This document shows positions 26,514 to 33,827 of a stretch of 64,000 bases of DNA, one piece after another; the first letter of the stretch is position 1; each line of letters begins with the position of its first letter. Under the pieces are notes generated by a model, which worked only from the letters and a program-made list of their open reading frames with translations, searched no databases and was not told the origin of the DNA. The position numbers were made by a program, and so were the translations under genes. The stretch comes from UBA5364 sp050259235. Its GTDB lineage: Bacteria > Bacillota_I > Bacilli_A > RF39 > UBA660. The stretch spans positions 218,156-282,155 of the forward strand of contig JBLNAG010000005.1 of assembly GCA_050259235.1 (NCBI GenBank), in the 5' to 3' direction.

Positions 26514-27161
26514 ATGAGTAAAAAAAATATTACCATTTTTTGTTCAATTTTATTAGTTATGATAGTAGGTTTAATCTATACTTTTAATGATAATAGTGCC
26601 AATTTACTTAATAATAACAATAAGTCATCATATTTAGAAAATGATGAAAAATATGAGTATGAAATAACGAGAAATGCTGATTATGTTGCTACTTCAATTG
26701 ATGATCTATATAAAACAGTAGATTTAGTTTTTATTGGAACTAAAAACAAAGATAATAAAACATTTGTAGGTATTAATGGATTAATAATCACAGAAGCAAA
26801 TTACAATGTTAAAACTGTGTTAAAAGGAAATTATAATGATTCAACTATAAATATAAATTATTATGGTGGATCAGTTTCTTTGGAAGAATATATGAAAAAT
26901 TTATCAAAAGAACAAATACAAAAAAAAGGATTAGATAAATATAATTTAAAGGAAAGACAAACAAAATTAATTGGTTATAAAATTACAGATAAATCAATTT
27001 CAAAACAAGTTGATAGTAATGAATACTTGATATTTGTGAATTATGATGAAGAAAAAAATATATATTTTGTTGCGGCCGATGCTTATGGAATGAGACAAAT
27101 CGATCAAAATAAAAATGTATATAATCTAGATACAAAAACTTTTGAAGAATTTAATTTTTAA
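26514..27161 (+). CDS. Membrane-anchored TIMP/NTR-like domain protein, element copy
   Basis: 215 aa. Short N-terminus, a membrane helix or signal anchor (residues 6-24), a short Asn-rich linker and the same ectodomain as the anti-sigma factor at 24948 (YVATSIDDLYKTVDLVFIGTK onward), without the cytoplasmic anti-sigma part. The ectodomain contains the 74-bp perfect repeat. It follows the protease gene by 15 bp with a GGAGG site, so the two are co-translated. It could be an immunity or inhibitor protein for the protease, a decoy for the anti-sigma ectodomain, or the protease's substrate. No enzyme motif is visible. Confidence 0.7.
   Translation: MSKKNITIFCSILLVMIVGLIYTFNDNSANLLNNNNKSSYLENDEKYEYEITRNADYVATSIDDLYKTVDLVFIGTKNKDNKTFVGINGLIITEANYNVKTVLKGNYNDSTININYYGGSVSLEEYMKNLSKEQIQKKGLDKYNLKERQTKLIGYKITDKSISKQVDSNEYLIFVNYDEEKNIYFVAADAYGMRQIDQNKNVYNLDTKTFEEFNF
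26721..26794 (+). repeat. Second copy of the 74-bp perfect repeat
   Basis: Identical to 25323-25396, in the ectodomain of the gene at 26514. Confidence 0.92.
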
Positions 27162-27292
27162 TTATGAATGAAATTTCTAAATTTCAGAGATAACTCTAGT
27201 CAATTATATATTATAGTTTGTATGTTTAAAAAAATTAGATATCAAAAACTAAGAATATTGTATAATTTTAATTTTTAATTATATTGCAAATT

Positions 27293-27325
27293 AAAAGAGC
27301 AATTCCTATTGGAACTGCTCTTTTA
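27293..27325 (+). terminator. Terminator of the sigma/matrixin module
   Basis: A 13-bp stem with one mismatch (27294-27306 with 27311-27323), TATT loop, followed by TTTTATTATTT. Confidence 0.88.
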
Positions 27326-27529
27326 TTATTTATTAAGATTTTTATCTATGGTAGCAATACTTTTACTGATTACTTTCATCTCATACTATTAAGTGGTGTA
27401 ACGAATAGGGAGTGAATAAATATAATTCTTCCACGAGTGCTCGGCAACCTATTAGGTTGATAATGTACGCTGAACTATACCGAACAACAATGTATAGATG
27501 TAACGGATGAAAAACCATTACAATAACAG

Positions 27530-27574
27530 ATTGTAATCAGTGTGTTCACGGTTCAATTCCGTACGAGGACATCG
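27530..27574 (+). pseudogene. Fossil tRNA 3' half, tRNA-Thr(TGT)-like
   Basis: ATTGTAATCAGT fits the anticodon loop and 3' anticodon strand of tRNA-Thr(TGT); CACGG-TTCAATT-CCGTA is a T arm with one mismatch; then an acceptor-like CGAGGACA and TCG instead of CCA. The 5' half is missing. A proper tRNA terminator follows. Most likely an old attachment site left by another integration, or a decayed copy. Confidence 0.55.
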
Positions 27575-27582
27575 AATTGAAA

Positions 27583-27607
27583 TCAACTCCATTTTTGGAG
27601 TTTTTTT
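27583..27607 (+). terminator. Terminator after the tRNA fragment
   Basis: A 6-bp stem (27585-27590 with 27597-27602), ATTTTT loop, T-run. Confidence 0.8.
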
Positions 27608-27638
27608 GTGCAATATTATATTAAGTATTGTCAAATTA

Positions 27639-27647
27639 TGGTACAAT
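27639..27647 (+). promoter_or_regulatory. Extended -10 promoter for the AAA_13 gene
   Basis: TGGTACAAT, an extended -10 element 49 bp before the start codon; no clear -35. Confidence 0.5.
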
Positions 27648-27695
27648 TTAGTTGCAGTAAAACTTATATAACAGTTAGAAAGGGTATGCGATATT

Positions 27696-30059
27696 ATGAC
27701 AATTGAAAGAATAGATATTAATAATTCATTTACAAAATTCAACGATAATAAATCAATGGATTTATCAGAAGGCAAAAATTGTATATTTATTTATGGCAGT
27801 AATGGAACTGGTAAAAGTTCTTTATCTAAACTTTTTTGTGCAAGTAATCTAAAATTAGATAAAAATGATGAATACAAAGAACAGCTACATCTACTAAAAA
27901 CTATAAATAGCGAGAGCGATATGTCAGTAATTATTTGGTATAATGATGAGACATTTACTACTTTTAATGGTAGTGATATTATTAATCCGAAAAAAATCCC
28001 AGTTTTTAATAAATATTATATAGATAAAAAAATAACATATCAGACAAATTTTAAAAACAACAAGTTCCAAGAACAATCTTTAAATTATGGAATTGAATTA
28101 GAGTCAAAAACAAAATATAATCAAAAATTTCAAGAGCTTGAAGAAAACAAGAAAAGAGCCATTGAATTATCTGAAAATGCAGATAAAAAAATAGAAAACG
28201 GTATTTTGCAAACAATCAAAGATACTGGAACGACAAAATCAAATCAAAAATATATTAATGAATATAATTTTAGGTACTTCTTTAATTTAGACCCTAAAAA
28301 TATTCCAAATGATGATTTAGAAGAATTAAGAGATAGTCATAAACAATTTATTTTGAGTTTAAAAGATTTAAACGAAGATGATACTATTAAATTTAATATA
28401 AATGAATTTATTAATTTAGAAGAATTGAAAAAGAATGTTATTAATATAAATAAAGTTATTAAATTTAACGAAGATAAATCTAAACTTGATTTTGTCAAAC
28501 AATATTTAGACAATTTTGAAGTCGATAAAAAGAACTGGAAAATACAAGGAGCATATTTTATTAATGACAGCAAATGCCCATTTTGTGAACAAGATACTAG
28601 TAATGTTAATATTGTTAATATGTATAAAAATTATATAGAAAGTAATCTTAAGAAAACAGAAGATTTTATAAATAATCAAATTAAGTATTTTGAAAATGAA
28701 AATAAAAACATTGATTTTCAATATAGCATTAATGAAACTAAAGCAAAAAACATTGATAAAATATTTCAAAGCAATGTCAGTAGTGAATTAAAAACATTTG
28801 TTGACAAAATTAAAGACTTAAATTCTCAAATCATTGATTTATTAAAGAAAAAATCAGAAGATGAAAATATTTATATTGATTGTACGAATAGTCTGGAAAA
28901 TATTAATATTGACTTAATAGATGAATTATTAAAAAAATATACTTCACTAACAAAATATATTTCTGAATTAAATACTAAAATTGATAATAGTAAAAAAGAA
29001 AAAAATAAAGGAAATGAAGAATATTTAAATACTACTGGAAAATATATAGTTTATAATTTAGTTAGAGATGATTTAAATGAATTTAAAAAAATGCACTTAC
29101 AATCAAAAAAATTGAATGACGAACTCGCAGTTTTAAAGAAAGAATATCAAGATGAAGTTAAAGAAAAGAATGAATTATTAAAAACTATAAATAATATCTT
29201 AAATGATTTCAGTATTACAAATTATAGAGTTAATGAAAACTTTGACTTATTCCTTAATGATTGTGAAGTAAGTTCTAGTGCGGAAAAATTGTTAAGTGAT
29301 GGAGAAAAAAACATAATAGCTTTTGCTCTGTTTCTATCTGAATTAAAGTTGCTCTACACAAATGATGAAAAAGATGTAATATTTATTGATGACCCTATTA
29401 CTTCCGTTGATTATCCAAATCTTTATAGTATGTATAATCATATAAAAGATGTAATTTCCGAAAATATAAATTCTCAAATTATTGTAACTTCTCATAACAC
29501 TATTTTTCTCAATTTATTTAAATTTTATTATAGAAATAATGCTTTATATTTTAAATTTAAAGAAGATAAAAATGAAAAAACTACAATTTACAAAGATACT
29601 AATATTTTAGATTCGATATATTTAGAAAAACTTAAAGAAATATATGACATATCTATTTCTAAAGATATTACTCCTAAACAAAAGTTATACATTCATAATT
29701 ATTGTAGATATGTATTAGAGACAATTTCAAGGTTTGAATTTCCTAATTATAATAGTGACTCAGGTTCTTCACAAAACTATATAAGTGAACTAAAACTAAA
29801 ATATAAGAATGTAGAAAATAGTCCCATTTCTAAAAATAACTTGGATGTTTTAAGCAATATAGTTAATAAAGGTTCCCATGCAACTTTGGAAATTGTACAC
29901 GATAATGAACTTTTTGATGATAAGCAATATATAAAATGTTGTAATACAATCATAGCAATAATTAAAGATAAATATAATGGACAGTATAATTTATTAACTA
30001 AAGATATCGATTTAGAAGTAAAAATTAAAATTGAAACCAATACTAGTGTTACAGAATAA
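27696..30059 (+). CDS. AAA_13-family ATPase (SMC-like, possible defence nuclease)
   Basis: 787 aa. Walker A is FIYGSNGTGKSSLSK near residue 30. Long coiled-coil stretches follow, with CPFCEQD near residue 296 resembling a zinc hook. The C-terminal ATPase half has an ABC-like signature (LLSDGEKNIIAFALFLSEL), Walker B VIFIDDPITSVD and the switch His of VTSHN. The last 130 residues hold RYVLE (RxxxE) and NKGSH, reminiscent of the Arg/Glu/His residues of PrrC/RloC anticodon nucleases, though the spacing differs. Proteins of this family are common in phage-defence islands. A single gene with its own promoter. Nuclease activity is a guess. Confidence 0.75.
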   Translation: MTIERIDINNSFTKFNDNKSMDLSEGKNCIFIYGSNGTGKSSLSKLFCASNLKLDKNDEYKEQLHLLKTINSESDMSVIIWYNDETFTTFNGSDIINPKKIPVFNKYYIDKKITYQTNFKNNKFQEQSLNYGIELESKTKYNQKFQELEENKKRAIELSENADKKIENGILQTIKDTGTTKSNQKYINEYNFRYFFNLDPKNIPNDDLEELRDSHKQFILSLKDLNEDDTIKFNINEFINLEELKKNVININKVIKFNEDKSKLDFVKQYLDNFEVDKKNWKIQGAYFINDSKCPFCEQDTSNVNIVNMYKNYIESNLKKTEDFINNQIKYFENENKNIDFQYSINETKAKNIDKIFQSNVSSELKTFVDKIKDLNSQIIDLLKKKSEDENIYIDCTNSLENINIDLIDELLKKYTSLTKYISELNTKIDNSKKEKNKGNEEYLNTTGKYIVYNLVRDDLNEFKKMHLQSKKLNDELAVLKKEYQDEVKEKNELLKTINNILNDFSITNYRVNENFDLFLNDCEVSSSAEKLLSDGEKNIIAFALFLSELKLLYTNDEKDVIFIDDPITSVDYPNLYSMYNHIKDVISENINSQIIVTSHNTIFLNLFKFYYRNNALYFKFKEDKNEKTTIYKDTNILDSIYLEKLKEIYDISISKDITPKQKLYIHNYCRYVLETISRFEFPNYNSDSGSSQNYISELKLKYKNVENSPISKNNLDVLSNIVNKGSHATLEIVHDNELFDDKQYIKCCNTIIAIIKDKYNGQYNLLTKDIDLEVKIKIETNTSVTE

Positions 30060-30073
30060 ATGTTTGAATTAGA

Positions 30074-30115
30074 AAAGATAGCTAATCAATTTAACTGATT
30101 TAACTATCTTTTTTT
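30074..30115. terminator. Bidirectional terminator between AAA_13 gene and integrase
   Basis: An 8-bp stem AAAGATAG/CTATCTTT (30074-30081 with 30104-30111) with a second inner stem, and a T-run on the plus strand. The end of the integrase gene lies in the hairpin. Confidence 0.82.
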
Positions 30116-31254
30116 GTGTTAAATAACATATTCATTTTATTTACTACTTCATCATCTAAAGAACTTGATATGTGGCTATAAATCATGTCTGTAGTACTGC
30201 TATTTGCGTGTCCTAGTCTCTTGCTAATAGTTTTCATATGAATACCTAAAGCAATCTGTAATGAGGCTGATGAGTGCCTTAAAGAGTGGAAACATATTGT
30301 AGCTGGCAAACCGTGTTTATTGATTATTTTTTGTAATATATGATTAGGTGTGCTTGTATGCATATAACCACCTAAATCGGAAGTAAATACTTTTTTGCAA
30401 TTTAACCACTTGTTGCCTAGTTTATCCTTTAATTGTGCTTGCTCTTCTTTAAATAATTTTAAGGTTGATAGGGTTTCGGCTGTAATCGGTATGTTTCTAA
30501 TTGAACTATTATTTTTAGGTTTATCTTTTTCTTTAATACCGTCATTATTAGTACTTATAATAGTTTTAGTAATAGAAATAGAGCCAGTCTTAAAATTAAT
30601 ATCTTCCCATTCTAAACCTAGGATTTCCCCAGCTCTAGCACCACTATCAATAGCTAAACGAATAAGGGATTGATATTTTAAACTTTCATTATCAACCTTT
30701 TCTAATAATAATCTCACTTGCTCTACATCATAAAACCTAGCTTGCTTTTTAACTAATTTAGGTCTATTAATGCTTTTGTTAGGATTAACATCAGCTAGTT
30801 GCCATTTGATAGCTTTGTTAAATATAGCGCTTATAAATACATAATAATGTAATATTGTATTTTCTGATAATTGTTTCTTATCTTCTTCTCTTTTTCTTAA
30901 ACTATTATAAAATTCTTCTAACATAATAGGTTTAATCTTATTTATTTTGTAAGAACCAATGCTTTTGTTAATTATAAGTATCATTGAATTATAACCTTCA
31001 ATTGTTTTCTCTTCCAAATTAGTATTAGCATAATTTTTAAACCATATATCAGCTAACTGCTCGAAAGTTAAATTATTATTATCAATAAGAGTTCCTTTTT
31101 TTGCTTTTTTCTTAAGTTCCATATCTCTTATTTTGGCTTCTGATTTTTTACCATCAAATGTTTCATAAATTCTGATTTTTTTACCGTCTTTATTATAACC
31201 AATAAAAGTTTCTATTTTATACTTTTCATTTCTTTTCATTTCAATTATTGCCAT
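30100..31254 (-). CDS. int: Tyrosine-type site-specific integrase
   Basis: 384 aa. N-terminal arm-binding domain (residues 1-60), SAM-like core-binding domain (60-170) and catalytic domain: ARAGEILGL (first Arg), HSLRHSSAS (HxxR), LGHANSSTTDMIYSH (His and the Tyr nucleophile). Typical of Tn916-family and phage integrases of Bacillota. It would integrate the element at the tRNA-Lys 3' end. AAGGAG precedes the ATG. It is convergent with the AAA_13 gene and downstream of the repressor on the same strand. It lies about 6 kb from the left and 8 kb from the right att site, an unusual position. Confidence 0.93.
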   Translation of the reverse strand: MAIIEMKRNEKYKIETFIGYNKDGKKIRIYETFDGKKSEAKIRDMELKKKAKKGTLIDNNNLTFEQLADIWFKNYANTNLEEKTIEGYNSMILIINKSIGSYKINKIKPIMLEEFYNSLRKREEDKKQLSENTILHYYVFISAIFNKAIKWQLADVNPNKSINRPKLVKKQARFYDVEQVRLLLEKVDNESLKYQSLIRLAIDSGARAGEILGLEWEDINFKTGSISITKTIISTNNDGIKEKDKPKNNSSIRNIPITAETLSTLKLFKEEQAQLKDKLGNKWLNCKKVFTSDLGGYMHTSTPNHILQKIINKHGLPATICFHSLRHSSASLQIALGIHMKTISKRLGHANSSTTDMIYSHISSSLDDEVVNKMNMLFNTKKDS

Positions 31255-31381
31255 TTTTTAATCTCCTTATTGTTTAATTTATAATATTAATATATAATGG
31301 AGATGTACTTAATTTGGTGCGTAGCCGATTTTGTACATCTCATTGACTAAAGCTATTAGTAGTAGCTTTGGTCTTTTTTTA

Positions 31382-32122
31382 TTATTCCTCTTCTTCTTTT
31401 GCAAATAATACTTTTTGTTCTGTAGGTGTATAGAAATAATCTTTTGGGTTATTAACAATACTTTGTTGTAATCCATCAATTTGAGCTATTAGTTTTTGTA
31501 AATCATCTTCATTATCAATATTTTTAATAACGGCTTGTGATAAACATTTACTAGCATTTTCCTTACAGAAATTATCTATCTTTTTAGATAGTTTAAAACT
31601 GTATAAATCATAAGCTGGATATTTAGTAAAATTATTTAATTTCTTTAAAGAATCAGCATAATAATTATCAAAAATTTTTTTGATTAATAATAGATATCCC
31701 ATGCTATACAAAATACTACAATTCTTTTTAGTTAATAAAATATTTAATGTATCAAGCACTAGTAAGGCTTTTTCATCAAGTCTCTTCTTTTTGTATACTA
31801 GATTATTAAGTGCTTTTAAGGTATCAATAGCTGTAGTGTTTAAACCTAATTCATCTAGTGAAGCATACTCAACTTTTCTATTTTCTGTTTTACCTATTAA
31901 ATAATCGATAGATACATCTAAATTTTCTGCTAGCAATACTAAATCAATCCCACTGGGGTATCTTTGTCTTAACTCGAATTTTTGAATTGATGATGTTGCT
32001 AATCCTACTTTTTGAGCCAACTGGGCTTGTGTCCAGTTTTTCTCATCTCTTAATAATGATAAACGATACGAAAATATTTTTGATTGCTCTTTTATAAGTA
32101 GTTCTTTTTCATCTTTTGTCAT
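31382..32122 (-). CDS. XRE-family repressor of the element
   Basis: 246 aa. The N-terminal HTH_3 domain is FSYRLSLLRDEKNWTQAQLAQKVGLATSSIQKFELRQRYPSGIDLVLLAENLDVSIDYLIG (residues 17-77 in parts). The C-terminal 160 residues are helical and not a LexA-type peptidase, so release would not be by RecA-driven self-cleavage. It is transcribed away from the excisionase, the cI/cro arrangement, and its promoter contains repeated TTTGTGTG sites that are probably its operators. It likely controls excision and replication of the element. Confidence 0.85.
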   Translation of the reverse strand: MTKDEKELLIKEQSKIFSYRLSLLRDEKNWTQAQLAQKVGLATSSIQKFELRQRYPSGIDLVLLAENLDVSIDYLIGKTENRKVEYASLDELGLNTTAIDTLKALNNLVYKKKRLDEKALLVLDTLNILLTKKNCSILYSMGYLLLIKKIFDNYYADSLKKLNNFTKYPAYDLYSFKLSKKIDNFCKENASKCLSQAVIKNIDNEDDLQKLIAQIDGLQQSIVNNPKDYFYTPTEQKVLFAKEEEE

Positions 32123-32140
32123 TAAATAAATCTCCTTTCT

Positions 32141-32231
32141 TGTGTGTACTTAAATTATATCAAACACACAAACGTAAGTCAATAGTTTTTGTGTGTGTTA
32201 TTTTAAAAAAAATCTTCTGTTTGTGTGCGTG
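32141..32231. promoter_or_regulatory. Operator array of the element repressor
   Basis: Four GTGTG-type sites: TGTGTGTAC (32141), AACACACAAAC (32163-32173, inverted), TTTTTGTGTGTGTT (32186-32199) and TTTGTGTGCGTG (32220-32231). Two of them form an inverted repeat. They cover the repressor promoter. Confidence 0.65.
32154..32182 (-). promoter_or_regulatory. Promoter of the element repressor
   Basis: Minus strand: TTGACT (32182-32177), 17-bp spacer, TATAAT (32159-32154), 32 bp before the start. An operator-like site sits in the spacer, suggesting autoregulation. Confidence 0.85.
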
Positions 32232-32355
32232 AAAGTAGTTTTCTAAAAATATAAATCCTTTATATTTCATTGTCAGAAAATCTATTGTAATCATATTTTT
32301 AATCTGATATTCTTTTATTATCTCGAGATAAACCGTAAAGATTGGAGGGGATAAT

Positions 32356-32526
32356 ATGAATATTAAATTAGATGTTTTTGAAACTTCTGACTATCTAAAT
32401 ATTTGTGTATCAATGGTTAGAAAATTAGTAAGTGAAAAACAAATACCATTTTATAAAATTGGTAGAAAAGTTTTATTTGATAAAAATGAAATTGATGATT
32501 GGTGGATAACTAACAAAAAGAATTAA
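32356..32526 (+). CDS. Excisionase-like small HTH protein
   Basis: 56 aa, MNIKLDVFETSDYLNICVSM at the start, then VRKLVSEKQIPFYKIGRKVLF and DKNEIDDWW at the end. This is the MerR-type helix-turn-helix of the DNA-binding domain, excisionase family. It would bend the att sites to favour excision, working with the integrase. GGAGGGG precedes the ATG. It is the first gene to the right of the operator array, as expected for an excisionase under repressor control. Confidence 0.85.
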   Translation: MNIKLDVFETSDYLNICVSMVRKLVSEKQIPFYKIGRKVLFDKNEIDDWWITNKKN

Positions 32527-32756
32527 TATATAAGATATATCATTAATCAGCTTATCCGAATGAGGGAGAGGGAGATGTTGATTAATAGAACTATTTAGTA
32601 TATATATTAATAGTTAGGCAAAGAAAATTAAGCGTTATATCGGCTTATTTTATTTACTGATAACTCTTAAGTGTTTTAAGTGTTTAATGCTAAAATAATT
32701 AAAGGGATATACTTGATTAATTTAAGTAATTAATAATAGAAAAATGAGGTGTACAA

Positions 32757-33341
32757 ATGAAGATAAAAAGAGAAATTAAAGAACTAGCTGTTGATGAAAT
32801 AACAGTATTAAGAAAAGAAAATCAATTTGAAAAAAGAGGTTATACATTTTGGAAATATAATTATGAAAATTATTATTCTAAAAAGAATTATGATTTTTAC
32901 GAGTTTTCAAAAATAGATAATTCTAAACAAAACTACAATGAGTTTTACAAAACGAATTTTGAAACAAATTATATGATGTTAGAAAAAAGTTATAGTTTAA
33001 CCATACCTATTATAATGCAACAAGCATTAGGGAAGGATGAAGCGTTAATGTTAGTTGAATTAAGCAGATTAAGTATCAACTTCCCAGTTAATAAATACGG
33101 TTTCTTCCTAACTTCTTCTAGTGTTATTCAAGATGACACTAGTTTAAGTGAATATCAACAAAGGAAAATAGCTAAAAATCTGGAAAATTGGGGATTTATT
33201 GAAACAAGATATTTTGAAAATCCTATCAATGTTAAATTTTATAGGTTTAATGACGATTTTACTTGTAGAGAATATCAAAAATGGAAAGGATTAGCTGGAA
33301 AGTTTAAATTAGACATCGGCAGACAATACAAAAAAATATAA
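32757..33341 (+). CDS. Replication-initiator-like winged-helix protein
   Basis: 194 aa. The second half has the pattern LGKDEALMLVELSRLSINFP, FLTSSSVIQDDTSLSEYQQRKIAKNLENWGFIETRYF, typical of winged-helix DNA-binding domains in phage or plasmid replication initiators and replisome organisers (helix bundle, recognition helix, then beta wing). The N-terminal 80 residues are charged and rich in Tyr. Start after GAGGTG. 230 bp of non-coding DNA precede it, with an ATTAATCA/TGATTAAT dyad that could be part of an origin. The family assignment is tentative. Confidence 0.55.
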   Translation: MKIKREIKELAVDEITVLRKENQFEKRGYTFWKYNYENYYSKKNYDFYEFSKIDNSKQNYNEFYKTNFETNYMMLEKSYSLTIPIIMQQALGKDEALMLVELSRLSINFPVNKYGFFLTSSSVIQDDTSLSEYQQRKIAKNLENWGFIETRYFENPINVKFYRFNDDFTCREYQKWKGLAGKFKLDIGRQYKKI

Positions 33342-33345
33342 ACAG

Positions 33346-33379
33346 AAAAGGAAACAATATTGATTAGTTTCCTTTTTTT
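33346..33379 (+). terminator. Terminator after the replication-like gene
   Basis: A 10-bp stem (33346-33355 with 33367-33376) and T-run. Confidence 0.87.
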
Positions 33380-33380
33380 A

Positions 33381-33406
33381 TCTTTTAACCTTGCAAGGTT
33401 AAAAGA
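33381..33406. promoter_or_regulatory. 26-bp perfect palindrome before a small XRE gene
   Basis: TCTTTTAACCTTG followed directly by its exact reverse complement. It has no loop and no T-run after it, so it looks like an operator, probably for the protein encoded 43 bp downstream. Confidence 0.7.
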
Positions 33407-33448
33407 AAACAATGTTCCACTGCTACAATTTAACTGTAGGTGGTTAAT

Positions 33449-33688
33449 ATGAAATTATCAAAAGCAATATCAAAAAAATTGTTAAAAATATGTGATGAGC
33501 AAAATATATCAGTTAATAAATTAGCTAGTATTTGTTGCTTGACACAAAGTACAATTCAAAACATAATTGATGAGAAATCAAAAAATCCTAAAATGTTGAC
33601 TATTGTTCGTATATGTGATGGACTTAATATTGAATTAAAGGATTTTTTTAATGATGAATTATTTAAAAATATAGATAGAGAAGATTAA
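33449..33688 (+). CDS. Small XRE/Cro-like transcriptional regulator
   Basis: 79 aa, essentially a lone HTH_3 domain: LLKICDEQNISVNKLASICCLTQSTIQNIIDEKSKNPKMLTIVRICDGLNIELKDFF in the usual five-helix order. Start at the ATG after AGGTGG; a GTG three codons upstream overlaps the site. Size and position suggest a Cro-type or cargo-gene regulator; the 26-bp palindrome upstream is its likely operator. A terminator follows. Confidence 0.85.
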   Translation: MKLSKAISKKLLKICDEQNISVNKLASICCLTQSTIQNIIDEKSKNPKMLTIVRICDGLNIELKDFFNDELFKNIDRED

Positions 33689-33689
33689 G

Positions 33690-33720
33690 GGAATACAATA
33701 TTGCGTATTTCTTTTTTTTT
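33690..33720 (+). terminator. Terminator after the small XRE gene
   Basis: A 5-bp stem (33692-33696 with 33705-33709) followed by a long T-run. Confidence 0.65.
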
Positions 33721-33827
33721 ATGTATAATTAACGGTGTGAGGTTAATGTTGATGCTATGAAAGTTAATGTTGCAAAATGATTACTTAATTATATAATTAG
33801 CTAATATTGTTTAGAAGAGAGGAATAA

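Larger units (their letters stand above)
27326..27695. other. 370-bp intergenic stretch with folded segments and a fossil tRNA end
   Basis: No gene seen. It has small hairpins (CAACCT/AGGTTG near 27445-27459, CTATAC/GTATAG near 27474-27496, ATTACAAT/ATTGTAAT near 27517-27537), then the tRNA-like fragment, a terminator and the promoter of the AAA_13 gene. Whether the folded part is a functional RNA cannot be told. Confidence 0.4.

Noticed and set aside
27430..27480. SAM-I riboswitch-like string (CGGCAACCT ... GATAATGT)
   Set aside because: The preceding conserved SAM-I core is missing, no methionine or sulfur gene follows, and only a short resemblance remains.
27518..27775. Minus-strand 85-aa frame over the tRNA fragment
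   Set aside because: It overlaps the promoter, terminator and start of the AAA_13 gene and has no recognisable protein features.
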